Assembly (NCBI GenBank): GCA_021018995.1 | Contig: CM037595.1 | Coordinates: 77,377,159-77,441,158 of the forward strand | Direction: 5' to 3' | Source: Chloranthus sessilifolius | Lineage: Eukaryota; Streptophyta; Magnoliopsida; Chloranthales; Chloranthaceae | Length of the DNA stretch: 64,000 nucleotides | In this document: one piece after another, positions 45,574 through 57,764 of the stretch | How positions within the stretch are numbered: position 1 is the stretch's first letter | How the letters are laid out: the number at the start of each line of letters is the position of its first letter | Made by a program: the position numbers and the translations under genes | Notes under the pieces: generated by a model | The model's database searches: none | Seen by the model: only the letters and a program-made list of their open reading frames with translations | What the model was told of the DNA's origin: nothing

Positions 45574-47313
45574 TGATGTGATATTTAAATTGTGATGTTT
45601 TACTCGCAAGCGCACGAATCAGATTATAGATAGTGGATGTAGAGTACAAGATCGTTCCCACAAGGACTATTTTGGAAGATTTAAAAAGATAAGACAGTAA
45701 TTCAAGAAATCTATCAAGATCTAACAGTATTCTACTAATATTATGATCTAGGCGGTTTTGTGAGATGACAATTACTGACTACAAACTAAAATTTAACTGA
45801 TAATTCAAAAATTAAGGTAAAGAAAAAGATACTAAATCCTCCCATCTTTGGTCTGTTCTTCCCGTAATACAAATCTAAGGATTAAACTATGAGATATATC
45901 ATTGAAGAAAAAGATCTTTTATGGAAGATAAATGGTCAAAACCCTGATAGGTTCCACGTTACATCCCTGCAATCAGGACTTAACTTCAGAGATGATTTTC
46001 ATATATAGATCTGGGATCAAGGGCATGGCTTGGCTCACATGATCTCAGGTTCAAATAAAAATTATCCCCAAAGTGGGTGAAAATTCCAACAAGAATACCA
46101 CCATAGATCTGAAATTAAGGGCATGGCTCGGCACACTTGATTTTAGATCAGGGAGTAATTAAGATAAAATTACTATTACAAATCCAAGATCCAGGGCATG
46201 CTCGGCACACTCGATCCCGGATCATAATCGTAAGTAGATCCACACGATGAAAGCAAAAAGACCATATAAAAATGATTGGGTGAAATTATCGTCACAGATC
46301 TGAGATCCCAGGCATGGCTCGACACACGCGATCCCAGTTAGTGGCGGGGATTTCATCCGTTCGTGATAACACAACAACTATAAAATAAAATCTCATATTT
46401 TAATCCTAAATTTATATTATTAGAAGTACATCCCTCGGACGGGAATCATTAGATTCCCATCCCTATGAATTTAGCCACACATGTTGTAATTAAATGATAT
46501 AAACAAATAAGGAAGGGAAAATAACATTAATTTAATGAATTAAAAATACCTCAAACTTCAATAGAAATTACTTTGATCCAAAAAAATACAATGATCTTCA
46601 GGAACGAAATTAATACAGGAATCAACTGAACAAAAATAATAAACTGAAGAAATGAATACTGAAAAATTAAAGGAACAAAGCTCTCATAAAAAGGAAAAAT
46701 AAAAACTCTCTATCTCTAGAACCTACTCTCAAAAATAAAAACTCTCCTAAACTAATAATCCTTCCTTTTCACAACTCGTAGCATCCTTTTTATAAGGTCG
46801 AACTAACCTAATCCCTAATACCTCAATCGATTGAGACTTAAATATCAATTGATTGACTCTTAAGTAGGGAAAAAGTGGTCTTCTCATGTCAATCGATTGA
46901 GACTTAATTCTCTATCGATTGAGGTCTAAAAGCAATTTCTGTGAACTCCCGCCAAACTTTGTATCAGACACCACCTCGGTAATATGGCCATAACTTTCTG
47001 TCCCGAACTCAGATTGAGGCGATTCTTATGGCGTTAGAAATCGGACAACGAGCTCTACAACTTTTATGTTTTAGCAATTTCCTGAATCTGACATCGTGAA
47101 GGTCAAAATTGAGCTGTAAGTAGCACTAAGTTCCCGATGACCCAAAGTTGTAGTGTTTTGTTATTATTTTTGAAATTCTTGGGCTATTTTCTACACTTGG
47201 ATTATATTTACCTGAAACACTTCAAATCTAGTAATTCTCATCAGATAGCCTTCATCGGATAGCTAAATGTAGGTATTTAGGGGTGAAATATCATCATATT
47301 TTGCTACTCATCA
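45574..47313 (-). repeat. Ath1 right (5') LTR
   Basis: 1740 bp. On the minus strand starts TGATGAGTAGC and ends TATCACATCA. Contains four TCAATCGATTGA-like sites at 46823-46925 and, near 45960-46350, several near-repeats of an AGATCTGGGATCAAGGGCATG phrase. Confidence 0.9.
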
Positions 47314-48852
47314 CACCCTAAAGGTCAAAATGGTCAACAAGTCAAACCCCAATCTCAAAATTTGAGGTAAAAACTTATAGGTACTGTTCATAAGTCTGAC
47401 ACAACTAATAGATGCGCCAGACATATGTATAGTAAAATAATGATGCACAGTGATTTTGGGAAGTTGCAAACCCGCGGGGGGACCCGCACATATTTGGCGC
47501 AACTATTAGTTGCTCCAAGCCATTTCTGGGGAGAAATGGCTTGAACTTGCGCCAAATTCTTAGGGGGTTCACACCAAATTTACTAATTTGCCCCCGAGCT
47601 TCAGAATTCCGTAACTTCTTACGTACAGCTCTGATTGGGGTGATCCTTGGCTCGTTGGAAAGCTGACGACTTTTACTTTTCAATGGTATGAGATTTGATC
47701 ATAGTAGAAGGTTATAGCTAGTCCTAGTGTACCACTCTTTATCTATTTCTCGGAAAAGCTAGGTTTAGGTATGGAATGGTTTCCAAGGGTTGGGATGGGT
47801 TTTTGAGACTTCGAGAAGGTTCCTAAGAGATCTAGGGTGATTCCTAAGGATTTGGAATGGATCCTAAGGGATTTAGGGTGATTCCTAAGGGTTTAAAATG
47901 ACTCCTAAATTTTTGAAAAGGTTCCTAAGGGTTCCATACATGCCATTGAAAGCTCGAAGATGCGCCTCTCTCGAAATGTGTCTCGATCGGGCCTTGGGCC
48001 AAATTTGGGTGTCTACAGATGCCCCTCTTTGATATCTGATCACTAATGATCGAATGCAAAAAAAAAAGACATTTGAAGAGGCCCAAGGCATTACTGACGG
48101 GTCTGCTGCATTCAGAACGAACTTCAAACATCAGATGAGTATCATGGTGAGAAAACGAATTCCCTGTATGTCGGGAAAAATGATCGTTTCTCAAGATAAT
48201 CGGTCCCCAAGCGCTTAGCGATATTACTGCGCATAATCGAGGTGAAATGAGTTACGAAAACCTAATAGCTAGGAAAAACGGTCGCTTCTCGAGATGATTT
48301 GAAGGAGTTTGATGTTCATGATTCATTCTGAATACAACAACTTCGTAAGTAAGGGGGGTGATTGACCCACATTCAAAGATAGGCACAAAATAAGTACACA
48401 AGGTTCCACGGTTTGTGTCTAATCATATGAGACATTGATCGCCTCATCTGACTAGTCACGAGTGCCCCTGCTTGAAGCAGGGCTCGAGGTCATTGGAGCA
48501 ACCCATTGATCCCAATGTTTATTTAGCATGACTACCAGAGCGGAGCGAACAGATGTCATAACACTTTTTGGGAGTACGTGCTACTTTTTTATAACGTGCC
48601 CTAGATCATCATGACCCAGAGTATCTAACCTCAAATGACACTGAATAGATCCGGCCAAAATCATGTGCCCACCAAATGGGACACCTAATCCTAGTCTCTA
48701 CTGATAATGATCTACAAATCATTTAACTATGCATAAACATGCACCCATTAGGGGCGATAAGCAACAAAGGCGATGGAAGTCTCGATTCAGATCTCGTCTG
48801 GGTATAATTTACGAGAATAAACAACCATCCAAACGGATACTCAGACGCATGG
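47314..48852. mobile_element. D, left part: unclassified repeat, possibly Tat/Ogre-like non-coding region
   Basis: No protein-coding signature. Contains a loose tandem series of TTCCTAAGG phrases (47800-47935), the unit GGCGCAACTATTAGTTGCTCC near 47498-47518 and a 200 bp block (48400-48600: CTCATCTGACTAGTCACG...GAGCGGAGCGAACAGATG). The last two recur right of TekB. TekB splits it at CATGG. Its class is a guess; no LTR ends were found. Confidence 0.45.
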
Positions 48853-49199
48853 TGTGACAGCTCGGATTTCGACACCCTGAAACCCGTGCCATCAGCACGA
48901 TCATCTTGACCGTGCCCCTTAGCTATGCATGGAACATTGGTATATCAAGCAATGAATCAAATTGAAATAGTAAATGAAACTACGGTATTAAATCACTATA
49001 TAAGCATTTCTCAAAATACAGTTCTACCCTCATGCCTCTACATGAGTGGAGAACCGATCCGAACCATCGATGATAGCTAATCATCACAGATGGTTCGCCC
49101 CAAAAGAATTATCCCAAAACCCAGTATACACATTGTTTAGTCAAAACAAGGCTTGACATACCAAGCCGTACAAAATCACTCTGAGGCCCTCAAAGCTGC

Positions 49200-49370
49200 A
49201 CAACGGAGTCCTCTAGAAGAAGTCCTCAGGAGGTGGCTCCAACTCGTCTCCGGTCGCAAGGTCCGACTCACCGGGGTCAGCGTCTCCTGAAGCCTCGGCA
49301 GCTGCTAGTAGTGGACCTGCGACGTATAGTCTATAGGGTGAGCTACATCCTAGCTCAATAGGGAACAAAA
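49200..49370 (-). other. TekB copy of the conserved LTR block with coding-like character
   Basis: Minus-strand: GAGCTAGGATGTAGCTCACCCT, then GACTATACGTCGCAG, then an open acidic stretch ending in ELEPPPEDFF. Also present in the other LTR (59680-59850). See SoloC and TekA copies. Confidence 0.5.
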
Positions 49371-49609
49371 CACAATTGAACATATATTCCATGATATGCC
49401 ATGCATGATGTGTCTATGCAGTACTGATGAAAACAGTTAAAAAGCATCACATTTTACTGGTAGTTTACTCATGTCTTTTACTTATCCATGAATGATGCTG
49501 AAAAGGCCTAAAGCAAAACTTAAACTTTCAACTTAAGTAATCCCCGAGCAATATAGCATCGAGCCCCGATCAGATACCCATCATCGTCATCTATATAGAA
49601 AATTTTAAC

Positions 49610-50002
49610 GTATTCCCTGGGAATACAATTAGTACCCAAGCCCCTTTCCCCTGGAGATTGGTGGCTGGGTTTCACTAGTCTCAATCAACACCCCTGGGGT
49701 GTGCTTACTGTGTACGGATAAGCCTCCGCACTGGCCTACGGTTTCGTCGCCGTATCGATCACGGATATCCTGTCGGGTCAGTCTTGGATATCCTGCCACG
49801 TCGGTGGGGTACCCTATCAAACCTCAAATAACAAAAATATCGGTGCCTTACATATAGTTATTCACCGTATAAGTGTGCTATCTTATATTAGTTAGGCCCT
49901 ATCAAACATGATTCAATCTTGGATACATCCCTGGGATGTATCCATTCACTTGCATCACACCTGATGCTCTTATCTCTTTACTTCCTCATCCCCTGGGGAT
50001 GA
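49610..50002. repeat. TekB palindromes with CCC-T-GGG core
   Basis: 49610-49626 (GTATTCCC-T-GGGAATAC), 49688-49702 (ACACCCC-T-GGGGTGT), 49921-49943 (11 bp arms ending ATCCC-T-GGGAT) and 49986-50002 (TCATCCCC-T-GGGGATGA). The right LTR has equivalents near 60107-60123, 60405-60427 and 60471-60485. Confidence 0.9.
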
Positions 50003-50328
50003 CTCATTATGATTACTTTTATTGATGTCACACACACACACACACTTTTTCACAACTCTTTAAGAAATAAAACATTTGAATTTAAATCTATATCACTACA
50101 TACATGCTCTTGTAAAATAAAGTACATGTTCAAGGAGTTCCCTACCTCAAGTCTTCGTTTGATCAATGCATCAAGGTCCCACGTGGCTCCTTGTGCACAA
50201 GCTCACACGTACCACCTATGGTACCACATAACATGTGAAACACATCATTAAAGATGTAATAAAGGAGGTCCAAGACCCCCCAAGAATCTTAAAGTCAAAC
50301 TCAAAAGTCAACATAAACTGGCCCAGTC

Positions 50329-50685
50329 GATTAATCGATTCCCATTCGATTAATCGAAATTCTCTGCTCTATCCAGTCGATTCTCAATTCGAGTAATCGA
50401 ATTTCCAAAGTCGATTAATCGATCCCAAATCGATTAATCAAAATTATAAATCGATTAATCGAACTCTCATTTCGATTAGTCAATTTCTTTAAGCTAAATT
50501 CTTTCCTCCACTGGAGTCCACTGTAGGTTCCCAGTCGATTAATCGAATTTAGTTTCGATTAATCGAAATCCAAAGTCGATTAATCGAAACTAAATTCGAT
50601 TAATCGAGATCGGGGTCCTTTGACTTTTCAACTTCTTGGCCAATTTCGATTAATCAAAACCCAATTTTGATTAATCGAAATTACC
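50329..50685. repeat. TekB left LTR cluster of TCGATTAATCGA palindromes
   Basis: About 14 sites, most of the form TCGATTAATCGA or one base off, in short runs with about 18-25 bp spacing. The partner LTR has a longer cluster. Confidence 0.95.
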
Positions 50686-51256
50686 AGATTCAGCCCCCTT
50701 TTGGCTGTTCTTCCCAATCTCTTCTCTTACTTTTTTCCTCCATCTTTCTAAGGATAAAGGCTTAGAATCTAACCACAATCTAACCTTTTAATCTATGCAT
50801 TTAAACTACAAAAATTTACCTTCAATCAATCTCAAATTGATTTCAAATCGAGTAGTTGGAAAGGCTAGGGTTCCAGCTTTAGCTTGAACGGATTCTCCGC
50901 GTCGACTCGGTCTCTTTAATGTTAGAATCCCCCTTCCAATCACTCACAATAACTCTTGTTCAACCTCTTTACTCCTCTCTCTCTCTTCTTTACTCCTCTC
51001 TCAACAACCAAAATACAGATTTTAGGGTTATTAAACCCTTTTATCTCTTTCCTCACTTGTGTGTTGAGCACATGCACCACGATAGGTGTATGCGACTTCA
51101 CATTCACATCACACACCATGCAGTCAGTCAAACTATCACATCTCATCCATTCATCACACTCTATGCTAACCATTGAACTCCTAATTGGTCAAACCTGTGA
51201 CCAATCGGGCACGAATCCCGAGGTCACTGTTTAATGTGATTTTTTGGGATATTACA

Positions 51257-51541
51257 TCCTCCCCACCTTGGGAATTTTCGTCCTCGAAAATAATCCAAAG
51301 TGCATCGGTCTGGGTCTCTACCCCCCCCCCCCAACACTCTGAGGTGAGGCGGTCTAGTTGACTCAGATGCATCTAGGTAATTAGACGAATTCAAGCATAG
51401 AATTATAATTTGACGAAAATGAACGATTTACACAAAAATTTGATTTCTATTAATATCTGAAAATTTTACAAGGCGCCAGATAAGTTGGCGTACAAAATCT
51501 ACATGTATACAATCATGACTCAAACAAAATAAATACAAGAC
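51257..51541 (-). other. TekB 3' untranslated stretch and polypurine tract
   Basis: Adjacent to the LTR, minus-strand CCAAGGTGGGGAGGA is the polypurine tract (51257-51271). The rest is non-coding with a C-run at 51321-51332. Confidence 0.85.
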
Positions 51542-53140
51542 TCAGGCAGTCCCCTCGCCAGGCTGGTCGGGTGCTGGAGCAGGCTGCTCCATCTGAGCTG
51601 ACGGTGCTACGGGGGCTGGTGGGTCTGCTGGAGCTGGCTGTGACTGCGGTGGTGGAGACTGTGCTGGCTGGGTAGTCGGAGGTAGCGGCGGCTGTGGCTG
51701 CGGCGTCTCTGTCGGCGGAGCGGAGGTAGATGTGGAAGGAGTCGCGTCAGTAGTGGCGGTGGTGGGATGGAAGACGGGACCTCTGTGGAAGGCGGTCCGT
51801 CCCGCAGTCCACTCCTCCTCCTGAGCGAGGTAGCGGTGGTAGTCCATCGGGTAGATGTAGCGGAGGGTGTGGAACATCAAGAATTCCATCCTCCGGTTCA
51901 TTCGCTCGTTGTTGGCCTCCATGCGAGCCAACACCTCCTCAATGGTAGGACCGGATGGAGCCGCGCGCCGGCGGTATGATGAGGTGGGTGTAGCGGGCGC
52001 GGAGTGAGCTGGCGGTGTCGGTGAGGCCGTAGTATGAGAGGTGGCCCTCTCCACTGAAGGCTGGGCTAGGTGTGCCCCACCCACGGGTGGGTCCTGCTGT
52101 GGTGGTGGGGGTGGCGGTGGCACCTGCTGGCCGCGCCAGCTGGGCGGAGCGGACCCGAGCCAGAGGGTCCGCTTGAGTAGGTTGTAGCTACGGGTCCATG
52201 AAGACTTGGAGAATGTCTTCACGCAATCCGTAACTCTCACCTCGTGAGGCGAGATGGTATAGTCGGGAGTGTTGGAGTAGCACTCAAATATGCTCGATAT
52301 GAGCCGTGCGTACGGCATCTTCTCCTTGGGCCGGAGGTTGCCCTTCATTAGCTTCCCCTTGATGTACCTCATCCCTTTTAGGATGACCATGGTGGCGTCG
52401 AATCACCGGCCACAAAAGGCCGCGTAGAGTGCGTGTTGCACTCGGTCCATGCGCTCGGTATCGTGGCGCATCGGGTAAAGGTTACACTTGATCACCGAAT
52501 TAAGCATCCACATGTAGTGGGGAAGGTCAACCCTCTTGATGGAGGATCCCGACCCCTTTTTTCCGTTGGTCATGCGGGTCATGACCTCCTTAAATCGAGG
52601 GTCCTCCTCAAAGGGTGGGAATAGGGTGGTCTCAGGTGTGAAATCGAGGTAGCACTCAAGCACCTCGTGTACGTGGCGACGTGTGATCGTGTAGTCTCGA
52701 CCCTCGATGGTGGTCTTGATCATGTCGTCCGTCGGGCCGTCCACAAGCCCTTGGTAAAACAATCTCACCAATCTAGGATAATAGGAACCCCAGATTGGTT
52801 TGAGAAGGTTGCCGAGACCGGCATTGTTAAGGTAATTATGAGCCCATTAGGTCTCGCCCAGTACATTGGGATTTGTGAAAAGGGTAGGGTCAATGAGGTA
52901 CTCGACCTCAAAGGTCTTCGCGGCCCACCACTCATTAGGTTGTACCACGTTAGTGGGTGGTGGTGGCATGGGTGTAGACTCGCGCGAAGATGCACTCGTC
53001 GAACCGGAGGTGGTCTCCAATGCCGACGGTGATGGAGTCCTCACCGGCGATGGGGTAGGTGGTGGTGGTGCAGCTTTCTTACGCCGGACCAGTAGCTTGG
53101 AGGTTGCCTTCTTCGAAGACAAACGGGTTTTGGGTGGCAT
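51542..53140 (-). pseudogene. TekB extra gene: plant transposon protein-like, unknown function
   Basis: Starts MPPKTRLSSKKATSKLLVRR, a basic stretch followed by Pro/Ser-rich sequence. The globular part has EWWAAKTFEVEYL, then LVRLFYQGLVDGPTDD, DYTITRRHVHEVLECYLDF, LPHYMWMLNSVIKCNLYPM, and MPYARLISSIFECYS. The tail is very rich in Pro, Ala and Gln, with IEEVLARMEANNERMNRRME, a likely helix. Homologous block by block to the TekA gene (WW..KTF, LLRLFF/LVRLFY, WML.S.IKC, PYARLI). Sense-oriented with the element. Resembles the putative plant transposon protein family. Broken copy. Confidence 0.72.
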
Positions 53141-53154
53141 TTTGGCAAAATTTC

Positions 53155-53380
53155 TGGTAAAAACTAGGGTTTTCGACTTGAAATTGAAGAAATACGCGAG
53201 CCTAGGGTTTACCTTAGGTTTCAGATGCGAATGTGTGCGATTGCGGATGCAAAATCGGCAGAAATCCCAAACCCTAGATCACTCGGTCGGTTGGAGAAGA
53301 AGGAGAAGAAGAAACGCCCAAATCAACAAAAGTCCAAATGTTTTCAGATGGAAAATAAAATCCCCAATTTTATATATATA
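53155..53380 (-). promoter_or_regulatory. Candidate internal promoter and leader for the TekB extra gene
   Basis: Minus-strand TATATATATAAAA (53368-53380) lies about 30 bp upstream of a likely start near 53340. The leader down to the start codon at 53140 is pyrimidine-rich (TTCTTCTTCTCCTTCTTCTC) and holds three telo-box words (CTAGGGTTT or AAACCCTAG near 53165, 53203 and 53269). The palindrome array begins directly upstream. This layout is that of a plant gene promoter and not of LTR-driven transcription. Confidence 0.5.
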
Positions 53381-53387
53381 GGCCCCG

Positions 53388-54095
53388 GCTCGATTAATCA
53401 AAATCCAAAGTCGATTAATAGAGATTCAAAACTAGGTTAAGCCGCGCAAAATCGATTAATCAATCCCCAAAATCGATTAGTCGAAAGTCAAAATCGATTA
53501 ATCGAACTAATTTCGATTAATCGAAATCGTATCCGTTTAAAAATTTAAGTTTTAGAGCTCATTGGCGCGAGCCAGTCGATTAATCGAAATCCATTTCGAT
53601 TAATCGAAATTTTAAAATCGATTAATCGAAATTTACTTCGATTAATCGAAATCGTGCAGTCCCTTCCAAAATTTTCAGGATTCTTAAGTTATTCGATTAG
53701 TCGAACTATGGTTCGATTAATCGAAATCTCAAATCGATTAATCGAATTCTACTTCGATTAATCGAAATCGTTTCTCTGGCTTAGAATTTTCATAGTTCCC
53801 TTAAGTAAATCGATCAATCGAAACCTCCTCGATTAATCGAAATTTCATTAATTCATTCCTAATTTCTTCTAACATTCCCAGTATGTTCGATTAATCGAAC
53901 ATGCAATTCGATTAATCGAAAACCTAAATCGATTAATCGAAACCAAAATCGATTAATCAGAAATTTCATTTTGTATCTGTTCTAACTCTCATCCCAATTT
54001 CCAGTCACTGGCACATGCCAGTCGACTAATCGAACAAAATCGATTAATCAAAATTCCAAATCGATTAATCGATTTGAAATTTGATTAATCGGTTT
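53388..54095. repeat. TekB internal array of TCGATTAATCGA palindromes
   Basis: About 24 sites, many exact, often in pairs of opposite-flank form (TCGATTAATCGAAAT and ATTTCGATTAATCGA). Lies between the integrase end and the candidate promoter of the extra gene. Confidence 0.95.
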
Positions 54096-54356
54096 TGCCC
54101 AAATTTCTGCAGATTCTCAAGTTCTTTGGTTCTTTGATTTCTCTTGTTAGTTTATGACATCAAGTGGCTCATAGTTCCATAAAAACACATACACTTGGTC
54201 ATGTGCATACAAAAATCTGTTCCTTTAATCATACTTTGATCAAAACTTCCATTGAATTACAAGTATTGTTGAGATTCCACAAACATGCTTGTGGTTTACA
54301 TTGGATTCTCACGTCGTTGGAAATAAGGCTGGATATTGTTCTTTCACATCGGCCTC

Positions 54357-55860
54357 TCATTCCCAAGTAGCCTCTTCCTTTGGATGATTGTTCCACCGGA
54401 CAAGCACTAAGGGAATCACTTTAGTGCGCAGTACCTGTTCCTTTCGATCCAAGATTTCCACTGGTTCCTCTATCATGCTCATGTCCTCACACATCTCCAT
54501 AGGTTGACTTCCTAACACATGAGATGGATCGTTCACATACTTTCTGAGCATCGATATGTGGAAAATGTTATGTACCCGATTGAACAGCGGTGGTAAGCCA
54601 ATGCGATACGCAACTTCACCTACGCGTCCCAAAATTTCAAATGGTCTCACATAACGGGGACTTAGCTTCCCTCTCTTGCCAAACCTCATTACACCTTTCA
54701 TAGGCGACACTTTCACAAACACGTGTTCACCCACTTTATAGTCGACACTAGTCCGCTTGATGTCGGCGTAACTTTTCTGTCTACTCTGTGCTGACTTCAG
54801 CCTTTCTCTGATTATTTGAACGATAGTGGCGTTGTCTTCTAGTAGTTTTGGCCCTAAAATAAATTTCTCACCTGTTTCTTCCCAATTGAGTGGTGATTTG
54901 TATCGTCGTCCATACAGAGCTTCATACGGTGCCATGCCAATGCTCGTTTGGAAACTGTTGTTGTATGCGAATTCGATCAATGGTAGATACTCATCCCAGT
55001 ATCCTTGCATATCTAGCATGCACGCTCTGAGCATGTCTTCTATCACTTGGTTCACTCGCTCTGTCTGCCCATCAGTTTGAGGATGGAAAGCTGAACTAAA
55101 ATCTAGTCGTGTTCCCATTCTTTCTTGAAATTTCTTCCAAAACTTGGACGTATATAGTGGATCACGATCTGAAACTATGCTACTTGGAATCCCGTGTAAC
55201 CTTACGATCTCCTTCATATATAAGTCTGCCAGTCTTTCTGCCGTATACATAGTATTGTATGGCAAAAAGTGCGCTGATTTGGTCAATCGATCTACGACGA
55301 CCCAAATGGCATTGTGTCTCTTGACAGTACGTGGCAATCCAACAATAAAATCCATCGAGATCGATTTCCACTTCCATTCTGGTATTGGTAAAGGCTATAA
55401 TAGTCCAGCAGGATGTCTATGATCAATCTTCACTTGCTGACAAGTCAAACACCGTGACACGTATTCGGCCACGTCTTGCTTCAGACCTCTCCACCAGTAG
55501 TTCTTTTTCAAGTCCTGGTACATTTTGGTGCTACCAGGGTGGATAGCATAATTTGACTTATGGGCTTCATCAAGAATGGTTCGTCTTAGATCGGCATTGT
55601 CCGGAATGCATAGACGACCCTTAAATAATAAAGAACCATCTTCTTTAACTGAGAAGTCCTACCTGATGCCTTCACTCACGTCTTGATGAATCTTTGTTAA
55701 TGTTGGGTCTTTCATCTGTAGATCGTGGATATGCTCAAATATCACTGGCCTTATTGATATGTTAGCCAAAAAGGATCCGGTAGCTTTTGACTCAATGTTC
55801 GCATCGTAAAGTGCCAGGTCTTCCAATAATTTCCATCAGTGCATACCCAAAATCAAACAA
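54357..55860 (-). pseudogene. TekB integrase with chromodomain
   Basis: Zinc-binding part near 55430-55580, then the core from 55355: MDFIVGLPRTVKRHNAIWVV, then [42 protein letters not shown] and LIEFAYNNSFQTSIGMAPYE. GPY/F module KRGKLSPRYVRPFEIL and a chromodomain at the end: EEPVEILDRKEQVLRTKVIP, LVLVRWNNHPKEEATWE. Clear homologue of the TekA integrase. Confidence 0.93.
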
Positions 55861-55865
55861 GTTAA

Positions 55866-57764
55866 CTAAGCTGAACTCTTCCGACTCAAGGCGTCTGCTA
55901 CTACGTTCGCCTTTCCTGGATGGTACTGTATAGAACAATCATAATCCTTGAGAAACTCCATCCATATGCGCTGTCTCATGTTGAGCTCTTTCTGTGTAAA
56001 TAGGTATCGGAGGCTCTTATGATCGGTGAAAATTTCAAAAGTCTCACCATACAAGTAATGTCTCCAAATCTTCAGCGCAAAAATGACTGCTGCTAGCTCC
56101 AAGTCATGAGTTGGGTAATTTTTCTCGTGTTCTTTCAGTTGTCTTGATCTATAAGCTATCACCTTCTTGTGTTGGTTGAGCACACAACCCAAACCATTGT
56201 ATGACGCGTCGCTGTACACGGCGTATCCTCCACTGCCCGAAGGAATATCTAGCACTGGAGCTGAAGTGAGTCTTGTCTTGAGTTCTTGAAAACTCTTCTC
56301 GCATGCCTCACTCCACTCAAATCTTGAATCTTTTCGTGTCAGCTTTGTGAGAGGTCCCGATATCTTTGAAAACCCCTCGACGAAACGTCGATAATAGCCT
56401 GCTAAGCCCAGAAAACTTCGGACATCGGTCACTGTCTTTGGTTGCTCCTATTTAACCACTGCTTCTATCTTTGCTGGATCTATAGTGACACCATGCTTTG
56501 AGACGACATGTCCCAAAAAACTCACCACTTCCAACCAAAACTCACATTTGCTGAGTTTGGCGTACAATTGGTGTTCACGTAGCGTCTGTAGGGCAATCCT
56601 CAAGTGTTCTTCGTGTTCCGTCTTGGGTTTGGAGTATATCAATATATCATCAATGAACACTATGATGCAGGAGTCCAAGCGTGGTTTAAACACTCGGTTC
56701 ATCAGATCTATAAACGACGCCGGAGCATTCGTCAACCTAAACGGCATCACAAGGAATTCATAGTGTCCATACCGTGTCCTGAAAGCTGTCTTCTGGATGT
56801 CCTCTGCCTTGACTCGCAACTGATGGTATCCAGATCTCAGGTCGATCTTGGAAAAATACCTTGCTCCTTACAGTTGATCGAACAAATCATCAATTCTAGG
56901 CAAAGGGTAGCTGTTCTTCACAGTGATTTTGTTTAATTGTCGATAGTCAATGCATAGCCGCATTAACCCATCTTTCTTCTTGACAAACAAGACCAATGCT
57001 CCCCATGGAGACACGCTCGGTCTAACAAACCCCTTGTCCATAAGCTCTTGTAGTTGTTCTTTCAACTCCTTTAACTCAGCAGGAGCCATTCGATATGGCG
57101 CTTTTGAAATAGGCTCCGTTCCTAGTGCTAAGTCAATGGCGAATTCTACTTCTCTCTCTGGAGGTAATCTAGGCAATTCTTCTGGAAACACATCGGCAAA
57201 GTCTCGCACAACTGCTATCTCAGAAATGACATTCTTTTCTTCCTTGTCCTCCTTTAAGAAAGCCAAGTATCCACTGCAACCCTTTCTGATAATTTTTTCG
57301 GCCCTTACTGCTGAGATTAGTGGCACAGATGAAGACCTCACTCCTTGAAATCGAAATGATCTCCTTGTGTTGGGTCTGAAAATGACAATCTTGTTCTTGC
57401 AATCGACTGTTGCACAGTGCTGCGCCAACCAGTCCATGCCAAGAATCACATCAAACCCTTGCATGTCTAACAGTATCAACTTCGCTTCCAATTCATGCAC
57501 CTCTAGGTCTCGAACTGCTACAATGACGGATTTGCAAGCTAACTCCGTGTCCACTAACTCTCCAGTCGGAATAGACACAGATAGGAGGAAGTCCAACGCC
57601 TCTGGAAAAATCTTCATCCTCTTGGCGAAATGTGGAGTGACGAATGAGTGGGTAGACCCTGGGTCTATCAACACTCGAGCGTCATATCCAACGAAGCATC
57701 CTTTCTCATATATAGTTAAAGTACCTATAGTATACATACATACATACAATAATTTACACATCAA
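55866..57764 (-). pseudogene. TekB protease, reverse transcriptase and RNase H
   Basis: Protease core [17 protein letters not shown] near 57640-57690. RT start [16 protein letters not shown] and [20 protein letters not shown], active site [20 protein letters not shown] (56600-56660), thumb [17 protein letters not shown]. RNase [20 protein letters not shown], then [17 protein letters not shown] and [15 protein letters not shown]. Standard chromovirus pol order; a few breaks. Confidence 0.94.

Larger units (their letters stand above)
35898..47313 (-). mobile_element. Ath1: Ty3/gypsy element of the Athila/Tat branch
   Basis: LTRs at about 35898-37380 and 45574-47313. The primer site matches Asp tRNA (45551-45567). 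Reading leftwards: gag, protease, RT-RNase H and integrase (45268 down to 39539), then about 2.1 kb of non-coding sequence and a polypurine tract. There is no chromodomain and no env-like gene. LTRs differ by roughly 6-8% plus indels over the stretch compared. Only a few breaks are seen in the coding region, so it is better kept than Cop1-3, but not whole. Confidence 0.92.
48853..51256 (-). repeat. TekB left (3') LTR
   Basis: 2404 bp from TGTGACAGCTCGG to GGGATATTACA. Contains the conserved coding-like block (49200-49370), four CCC-T-GGG palindromes (49610-50002), a CA run (50029-50044) and the TCGATTAATCGA cluster (50329-50685). Confidence 0.95.

Noticed and set aside
50919-51234. Overlapping small frames at 50919-51234, repeated at 61481-61796
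   Set aside because: They lie inside the two TekB LTRs in antisense or low-complexity (TTTACTCCTCTCTC) sequence, and are duplicated only because the LTR is.
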